This document shows, one piece after another, positions 58,130 to 64,000 of a stretch of 64,000 nucleotides of DNA. Source of the stretch: Nansenia antarctica. Its lineage: Eukaryota > Chordata > Actinopteri > Argentiniformes > Microstomatidae. The stretch covers positions 95,539,332 through 95,603,331 of the forward strand of contig OZ022339.1 of assembly GCA_963989245.1 (NCBI GenBank), read 5' to 3'. The translations under genes were made by a program, and so were the position numbers. Every line of letters starts with the position of its first letter. The stretch's first letter is position 1. The notes below the pieces were generated by a model that had not been told where the DNA came from, did not search any database, and worked only from the letters and a program-made list of their open reading frames with translations.

Positions 58130-58990
58130 CCTGCCCCTGCTCATCGACGGAGAGAGCGTGGAGATAGTCTCAAACCTCCGATTCCTGGGACACAACATGC
58201 GGGATGACCTGGCCTGGAAGGACAACACTAAAGGCACCATCAAGAGGGCACAACAGCGGCTATACACCCTGAGATGCCTCAAGAAACAACACAGCAAGAA
58301 GGAGATGCTGGTGGCCTTCTACCACGGCGCAGTGGAGAGCATCCTCACCTTCGGCATCTCCAACTGGTACCACAGCTGCACGGCAGCGGAGAGAAGCGAC
58401 CTACAGAGAGTCGTGAGAACAGCACAGAGGATCACCGGCGCCCCCCTCCCCTCTCTGGAGGAGCTGTACAAAACACGCTGTCTCAGGAGGGCCTCCAAGA
58501 TCTCCAAGGACCCGACCCACCCTGGGCACGAACACTTTGTCAAGCTGCCCTCGAACAGGAGGTACAGGACCCCGGCCGCTAAGACAAACAGACTGAAGGA
58601 CAGCTTCTACCACAGGGCCGTCAAGGCCCTGAACACAGAAAAGGCCTAAGTTCTGGGCCCAGGACAGTCCGGACGGATTGTATGGCAGCTAGTGCTGAGG
58701 CACAAACATGTACATTTTCAAGCCTGCAAACTGTGACACTTTAAAATAATGTGAAAAAATACTTTGTTGTGAAATATGACAACCCTAGTTGACTATCCGT
58801 GCAGTATAGTACAGTGGATTGTGTACATAGCCCCTATTGATGTAAACCAGCTCCTTACCTTCTTGTGATTTTATGCATCTATGCTTTTTCTAAAAATGTG
58901 TTTCTTTTTCCTTTCCTAAACACCAGGGGAGCCACCCCTCCTAAATTTCGTTGTTTGGTACCTGTACTGTAGCAATGACAAATAAAGTCT
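58130..58990 (+). mobile_element. Rex1-type LINE fragment in unit 5, same insertion as unit 3
   Basis: Both the 5' junction (GACCCATCCTGCCCCTGCTC) and the sequence are the same as at 54077-54955, apart from rare substitutions such as TTG to CTG at the KEMLVAF position. The 163-codon frame 58158-58649 is intact. The (TCTA)n tail is interrupted by another insertion (58992-59118). Confidence 0.85.
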
Positions 58991-58991
58991 A

Positions 58992-59118
58992 TTTAAGCAA
59001 TAGCTCACGACAGGCCGTGGTATATGCTTATTATATCACAGCTAAGGGGCGTTGTTCGGCCCGACGCGAAGCGGAGGGACGGATGGGTGCTTGATTTCAC
59101 CCATCCGTTTTATAACTA
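58992..59118. mobile_element. Short MITE-like insertion in the LINE tail of unit 5
   Basis: About 127 bp absent from the unit 3 copy. It contains an imperfect palindrome (GTGGTATATGCTTATTATAT followed by CAC) and a GC-rich core TTCGGCCCGACGCGAAGCGG. The CCATCCGTTTTATAAC right end mirrors GACGGATGGGTG inside, not the left end, so terminal repeats are not clear. Class unknown. Confidence 0.55.
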
Positions 59119-59358
59119 TCTATCTATTGGGAACAACTGTCATCCCAGATTGAGGCCTATCTCAATAAACCTTTTTACAAATTCATTAAGTCTCTCCTGA
59201 TTGAAATACTTTTGACTTGAATCTTGATTATAACATGTTAAATGTCACTTGGCTGAGAAGAATCTGAATGGGTCTATGGATGGGTCTATGGATGGGTCTA
59301 TCAGCAACGTGGCCACATAGTGAACACTGCTTCATAAAACTTCACTCAAACAACCCAG
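59119..59358 (+). repeat. 3' remainder of unit 5 and truncated start of a sixth unit
   Basis: It has the AATAAA signal, the GGGTCTATGG repeats and the common boundary GCAACGTGGCCACATAG at 59304. The sequence follows the unit consensus as far as AACAACCCAGA and then changes abruptly into the L2-type LINE. The array is therefore cut here. Confidence 0.75.
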
Positions 59359-59439
59359 AGACCACACGCCCCCCCTCTCTCTCTCCCCCTCTCCCACCCT
59401 GGGCCCCCTACAGGTCCATCACGCCACCAGCAGAGGAGA

Positions 59440-60007
59440 CTACAGTTCGCGTCTCCTCCCCCCCCCCGCACCCGCTCTTCTCCCCCCCCCCCCCCCCCTC
59501 TGTGCTTGTAATAGGCTCGTCCATGGTCCGCCATGTTGTAGTCCCGAAGGCCATAACCCACTGCATCCCAGGTGCCAAGGTGAGGGACGTCGCCGCGGTA
59601 GTCCCGATGCTGGTGAAGGATGCCCCCCCCCAGGTCACCTCCGTCATCGTCCACGTGGGTGCCAACGACATCGGACGGGAGAGGTCGGAGGAGCTGAAGG
59701 TCGACTTCCGAGCCCTCATCGCCACCGTCAAGGGCACAGGTAAGACCTGCATCATCTCGGGACCTTCCCGAGTCCCAGGTATGGCGACACCAAATACAGT
59801 AGAATTCGAAGTCTTCACCTTTGGCTACAGGGATACTGCTGTCGTACGAAAACCCCATTTATAGACAATTTCACCACGTTCTTTAACCGTAATGAGCTGT
59901 TTGCGAGAGATAGGTTTCACCCAAACAGGTATGGTGCCCGCCTGCTGTCGATGTCCATGGACCTCGCTGTCCAGCCCTGGACCTGGCCGGCGCCCTGTCA
60001 TCGCTGA
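59440..60007 (+). pseudogene. LINE ORF1, SGNH/GDSL-esterase type, frameshifted
   Basis: The first part (frame of 59268-59864) has the block I serine motif VLVIGSSMVRH and the block III motif VIVHVGANDIG. The block V DxxH motif (RDRFHPNRYGARLL) lies in another frame at about 59903-59945 and ends at the TGA 60005-60007, so a frame change lies between about 59800 and 59880. Esterase-type ORF1 proteins are known from CR1/L2-type LINEs. They are thought to help membrane or nucleic-acid association; the function is not settled. Confidence 0.75.
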
Positions 60008-60013
60008 TGTGGG

Positions 60014-62821
60014 ATGAGTCCGATCCATTCCTCTAACACCAAACCTGCCATCCAGACTATTGTCTCCCATCGGACTCCCTCCACCACAAATAAGGCAATA
60101 CATGGCGCAAATTTGAGAAATCTATTACCCATTTCATTAAGTATGCCCACGAGTCAGTCCCAGTATCAAAATGACATCTCCATGGCAATTTTGAATATCA
60201 GGTCCCTATCTAACAAAAAAACATTTATCATAAATGAGCTCATTTGTGATAGAAAACTCGACTGCATGCTACTCACAGAAACCTGGCTAGATACAAATGG
60301 AGCAGCAGCCCTTATTGAGGCATCTCCCCCCAACTACAGTTTTTTCCAATCAATCAGAAATGGAAAAAAGGGGGGAGGAACAGCTACCATAGCTTCAAAT
60401 AACCTAAACTGCAGGAGCATATCCTTTGATATATTCTCCTCCTTTGAATATCATGCCACAGTTATGGCATGCCAACCACCTATTCTTACGGTAACTGTAT
60501 ACAGGCCGCCGAAACCAGCCCCTACCTTCCTACCTGACTTCTCTGAGTTCCTATCCATTATCCATCCCAACTATGATAGGATTATTATCACTGGTGATTT
60601 TAACTTTCATGTTGATAATGAGGCTGACTTGAGGGCTAGGGAATTTATTGACCTCTTGGAATCTATGGATTTTGTCCAACATGTCAATGAACCCACTCAC
60701 AATCATGGCCATACCCTTGATCTTGTGATTACAAAGGGTCTTGAGGTCTCAATATCAGGTATCAGCGACCTGGCCCTCTCTGACCATTTCTGTATTTTCT
60801 TTACCATTGTAACACGTAAAGCTGAAAGCAATGCTGAACGTGTTGTTAAAAAACGTTATCTTACCCCTGCAGTGGCTGAACATTTCAAAGCTTTAATGAA
60901 CAGTAATCACACAACTCCCACGTTATGTGAAAACGACTTAGTAATTACCTTTAACAATAAAGTAAAAATGGCCCTAGACTCCCTGGCACCTACCAAACTA
61001 AAAAAGGTTGGAGCCAAGAGGAGAGCACCATGGCGAAACAGTGAAATAAATCTCTTAAAGAGAACATGTAGAAAAGCTGAGCGCAGATGGAGAAAGAGCA
61101 AACTACAGATTGATCAGAATATTTTTAAAGAACATCTATCTGCCTTTAACTTGGCAATGCGAAATGCTAGAAAAAATCACTTCTCAAAGATAATATCTAC
61201 AAACAAGAATAACCCCAGGGTCTTGTTCTCGACAATTGATTGCCTTGTAAACCCTGCTCCTAGGACTCTAGACGGCGCAGCCTCTGTCACCAAATGCGAG
61301 GAATTTGCAGCCCACTTCAGGGATAAGATAACAAATATTAGAATGTGTATTACTCAGGAAAGACTAGGTTTGTGTAGCACCACAGATCCGCCACCACAGA
61401 ACATGACTATGAGCATGTTCACCATGATTAGTACGGAAACATTAGGTAAAATTGTGTCACAGCTTAAACCGTCTACGTGTCCTCTTGACCCTATTCCTAC
61501 CACCTTTTTTAAGGACATTTTTGAATCTGTGTCTGATGACATACTAGGCATTGTAAATCACTCCCTACTTAAAGGGATATTTCCAGCGGCGCTAAAAACT
61601 GCCCTGGTTAGACCCACCCTGAAGAAAAGTAACCTAGATCCTTCTGATCCAAAAAACTGTAGACCAATATCCAATCTCACTTTTCTAAGCAAAATTTTAG
61701 AAAAGGCAGCGTATAGACAGCTTCATGAATTCTTAGTCCTAAATAATAGGTATGACCCACTTCAGTCAGGTTTCCGATCATACCACAGCACAGAAACCGC
61801 TTTGCTTAAGGTAACTAATGACCTTAGGATAAATGCAGACTCGAAAAAACTCTCGATTCTTGTACTCTTAGACTTAAGTGCCGCCTTTGATACGGTAGAC
61901 CACTCCATACTTATTGAGAGACTTGAAAACTGGGTTGGCCTCTCAGGTCCGGTCTTAAACTGGTTCAGGACTTACCTGGCTGACCGAGATTACTTTGTAG
62001 CCCTTGGTGACCATAAGTCAAAAAATTATAGCACAACCTGTGGAGTTCCCCAGGGGTCCATTTTAGGACCGTTGCTTTTTAGCCTATACATGCTACCCCT
62101 CAGTTCTGTTATCAAGAAGCATAGCGTTAACTACCACAGCTATGCTGACGACACTCAGCTTTATATCTCAGTAACTCCCAACGACTACAAGATGATCGAC
62201 CACCTGATAGACTGTATTGCCGATATTAATATTTGGATGACACAAAACTTTCTCCAACTCAATCAAGAAAAAACAGAGGTATTGATCATTGGCGAGAAAA
62301 CTGGGAGAGAGAAATTATCTGCACACTTGAAAACACTAGCTCTTAACACTAAGTGTCAGGCCAGGAATCTTGGTGTCATAATTGACCCAGATCTAAATTT
62401 TGAAACTCATATTAATAACACTATTAAAACATCCTTCTACCATCTAAGAAACATCACTAAGGTACAATCATTTCTCTCCCAGGCAGACACTGAAAAATTA
62501 ATGCATGCGTTTGTTACTAGTAGGCTAGATTACTGTAATGCTCTCCTGACAGGTCTCCCCAAAAAAATGATAAATAGACTACAAATGGTTCAAAATGCTG
62601 CTGCTCGTGTCCTTACTAGGACCAAACGGAGAGCGCACATCACACCTGTCTTGAGATCACTACACTGGCTCCCTGTCAGTCATAGAATAGACTTTAAGAT
62701 CCTTTTACTAGTTTATAAATCACTTCACTGTGATGCACCCAATTACATGGTGGACATGCTCATAAGATACACACCAGCTAGACCCCTACGGTCTAGTGGC
62801 ACGGAACTTTTAATAGGCTAG
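60014..62821 (+). CDS. LINE ORF2, L2-type endonuclease-reverse transcriptase
   Basis: 935 residues uninterrupted. The apurinic endonuclease covers roughly residues 55-265, with LNIRSLSNK, TETWLD, GDFNFHV (about 193) and SDH (about 256). The reverse transcriptase has FRSYHSTETALLKV, LDLSAAFDTVDHSIL, GVPQGSILGPLLFSLY (about 677) and the catalytic YADDTQLYIS (about 710). The start follows the ORF1 stop by six bases. The stop at 62819-62821 is premature: the next frame from 62820 continues the conserved ending (RTKRFGGSAFSIYAPRLWN) for 47 codons to 62961-62963, so one base is out of place. Target-primed reverse transcription is the known mechanism of the family. Confidence 0.9.
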   Translation: MSPIHSSNTKPAIQTIVSHRTPSTTNKAIHGANLRNLLPISLSMPTSQSQYQNDISMAILNIRSLSNKKTFIINELICDRKLDCMLLTETWLDTNGAAALIEASPPNYSFFQSIRNGKKGGGTATIASNNLNCRSISFDIFSSFEYHATVMACQPPILTVTVYRPPKPAPTFLPDFSEFLSIIHPNYDRIIITGDFNFHVDNEADLRAREFIDLLESMDFVQHVNEPTHNHGHTLDLVITKGLEVSISGISDLALSDHFCIFFTIVTRKAESNAERVVKKRYLTPAVAEHFKALMNSNHTTPTLCENDLVITFNNKVKMALDSLAPTKLKKVGAKRRAPWRNSEINLLKRTCRKAERRWRKSKLQIDQNIFKEHLSAFNLAMRNARKNHFSKIISTNKNNPRVLFSTIDCLVNPAPRTLDGAASVTKCEEFAAHFRDKITNIRMCITQERLGLCSTTDPPPQNMTMSMFTMISTETLGKIVSQLKPSTCPLDPIPTTFFKDIFESVSDDILGIVNHSLLKGIFPAALKTALVRPTLKKSNLDPSDPKNCRPISNLTFLSKILEKAAYRQLHEFLVLNNRYDPLQSGFRSYHSTETALLKVTNDLRINADSKKLSILVLLDLSAAFDTVDHSILIERLENWVGLSGPVLNWFRTYLADRDYFVALGDHKSKNYSTTCGVPQGSILGPLLFSLYMLPLSSVIKKHSVNYHSYADDTQLYISVTPNDYKMIDHLIDCIADINIWMTQNFLQLNQEKTEVLIIGEKTGREKLSAHLKTLALNTKCQARNLGVIIDPDLNFETHINNTIKTSFYHLRNITKVQSFLSQADTEKLMHAFVTSRLDYCNALLTGLPKKMINRLQMVQNAAARVLTRTKRRAHITPVLRSLHWLPVSHRIDFKILLLVYKSLHCDAPNYMVDMLIRYTPARPLRSSGTELLIG

Positions 62822-62963
62822 GACAAAGAGATTTGGAGGATCAGCTTTTAGCATATATGCTCCTAGATTGTGGAACACCCTACCTGAGGGCTTGAGGTTG
62901 TCTAAAACTCAGGACATTTTTAAGCGTGACCTCAAAACCTACTTATTCAATGTCGCCTTTTGA

Positions 62964-63410
62964 TACTAAGGGAGACATTGGACATTATAGAACTAGGATC
63001 ACTAGGCCATTACACCATACTCGTGTTTTGAGATTTGTGTTGACAGGAAAATGGACCCGGGTGCTGATGAGGCACTGTCAGCTCCAAATAGCACCTAGAG
63101 CAGTACTGGAACCGGTACAAGGGTGTACCAGGACCACCATCAGGTTGTATTGCTGTCATCTTTATTGTCTCTATTGTGTTGTTGCATCATAACTGTGCTT
63201 AAGTTTCTCTTTTGGCAGGACCTGTGACCATACTGGATGCAGAACGATGCAAATACAACACAAAATTTATGGACAGTGTGTACGCCGATAATATGCAAGG
63301 AATTTTTCCTGGATACATGATGTACAGGTTTTTGCCCTTGCTTGCTTGCTTTGTGCCGGTGGTCCTGGCCTCCCCTGGGGGACCGCTGGGTACTGATTCC
63401 TTGTTCAGAA
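62964..63410. other. Region after the LINE, unassigned
   Basis: It may contain the LINE 3' untranslated region and then the leader of the Ala-rich frame downstream. Only short frames are present. A TTTTGGCAG acceptor-like site lies near 63218. Confidence 0.35.
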
Positions 63411-63824
63411 ATGAAAAATAAAAAGAAGAAGAGTCAGGGAGGTCAGGGAGGCTTTAATTTTGACGAAGCTTGGAGGTTGGAAACTGAGTCGGACGATGAG
63501 GAGATCATCTTAACCAAAGCCATGAATGCCGCCCCCATCAGGGCCGCCCCCATCAGGGCCGCCCCCAGGGACAACAACAAGGCCCAGACAGCAGCCAGCC
63601 TGGAGGACCAACTCAGTGCCATGTGGCCACGGTTGCCTGTGGCCACGGTTGCCCCCATCATGGCCGCCCCCGAGGGCAACCAGGTCCAGGGAGCAGCCTC
63701 CCCCCTAGAGGTCCAGGCTGAACCCGAGGCCACCTCTGCCTCTATGGCCGTGGCTGCTCCCGGGGACAACCAACCCAAGGCTTCATATGCCAATGTGATC
63801 AAGGTAAGCATCCCTCAGGTATAG
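63411..63824 (+). CDS. Ala/Pro/Gln-rich open frame of unknown origin
   Basis: 137 codons from MKNKKKKSQGGQGGFNFDEA to a TAG at 63822-63824. It contains APIRAAPIRAAPRDN-type repeats and a SYANVIK motif like that found in Gag or ORF1 proteins of some retroelements. A consensus donor GTAAGC follows ANVIK. After the TAG the same frame stays open to the window's end with Ala/Gln/Arg-rich repeats (AQRAALQDQRAHRAAQDQ). It could be a retroelement ORF1/Gag or a host low-complexity protein; I cannot tell. Confidence 0.35.
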   Translation: MKNKKKKSQGGQGGFNFDEAWRLETESDDEEIILTKAMNAAPIRAAPIRAAPRDNNKAQTAASLEDQLSAMWPRLPVATVAPIMAAPEGNQVQGAASPLEVQAEPEATSASMAVAAPGDNQPKASYANVIKVSIPQV

Positions 63825-64000
63825 GCACGCCAGAGAGAAGCCAGCCAGGCCCAGAGAGCAGCCCTACAGGACCAGAGGGCCCACAGAGCGGCCCAGGACC
63901 AGATAGTAGCCAAGGCCCAGATAGCAGCCCACAGAGCAGCCCAGAAAGCAGCCCGTGCCCGGACAGCGGCCCAGAGTCCGACAGCAGCCCCGTGGGCCAA
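63825..64000. repeat. Degenerate GCCCAGA-type coding-like repeat at window end
   Basis: Irregular repetition of GCCCAGAGAGCAGCC-like units. It is open in the frame continuing from the Ala-rich stretch, with no stop up to base 64000. Confidence 0.55.

Larger units (their letters stand above)
59359..62963 (+). mobile_element. Nearly complete L2-type LINE
   Basis: It starts at the edge of the sixth orphan-gene unit and runs through an ORF1 with SGNH-hydrolase motifs and an ORF2 with endonuclease and reverse transcriptase. ORF2's last 47 codons are displaced by one base. The 3' end was not defined precisely; 62964-63200 may be its 3' untranslated region. No target-site duplication was found. Confidence 0.85.

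Overview
The window looks like a piece of a teleost fish genome. It holds vertebrate multi-exon genes with GT-AG introns, Rex1/CR1-type and L2-type LINEs, many hAT transposons with 8-bp target-site duplications, tRNA-derived SINE-like repeats and abundant microsatellites. There is no prokaryotic gene organisation. Exon structures were worked out by hand from splice sites, reading phase and remembered protein families; no database search was run.

Host genes. (1) Positions 1-192 hold the last coding stretch of an upstream plus-strand gene. (2) Positions 1041-6086 (+) hold a decayed BTB-domain/AT-hook gene, best matched to btbd18. It is broken by a pentanucleotide satellite, a one-base frameshift in an A7 run, a 1112-bp hAT insertion with a perfect 8-bp duplication, and one in-frame stop. 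(3) Positions 8470-13014 (-) hold adad2, a catalytically dead ADAR-type deaminase of the germline. A 1444-bp hAT element sits at the splice donor of one exon, and no C-terminal exon was found. (4) Positions 28993-36261 (-) hold usp42, a ubiquitin-specific protease with sixteen coding exons and a likely non-coding first exon near 38501. It is complete apart from two opposite one-base frame disruptions in exons 11 and 12. (5) Positions 25072-25672 (-) hold a small two-exon Myb/SANT-like gene.

Transposon-rich segments. 13942-24740 and 38729-46432 are mosaics of four recurrent repeat blocks, called S, P, Q and R here, with a palindromic MITE inside Q. 39786-44648 is a nest: a ZBED-type hAT with an intact 608-codon transposase lies in a tandem array of tRNA-derived repeats, which lies in an older hAT relic, which lies in block Q. 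Each hAT layer has a perfect 8-bp duplication. 19692-23170 is a GTF2IRD2-like hAT relic split by a Rex1-type LINE. 59359-62963 is a nearly complete L2-type LINE whose ORF1 carries an SGNH esterase fold.

The most unusual region is 46433-59358. It is a tandem array of five copies of a compact three-exon gene that I do not recognise, with conserved phase-1 introns, a 42-nt symmetric middle exon, and hexanucleotide and 30-bp repeats that change copy number in multiples of three. Two copies carry the same Rex1-type LINE insertion, so a two-copy block was amplified after the insertion. One copy carries an inverted 54-bp copy of its own 3' part inside its first intron.
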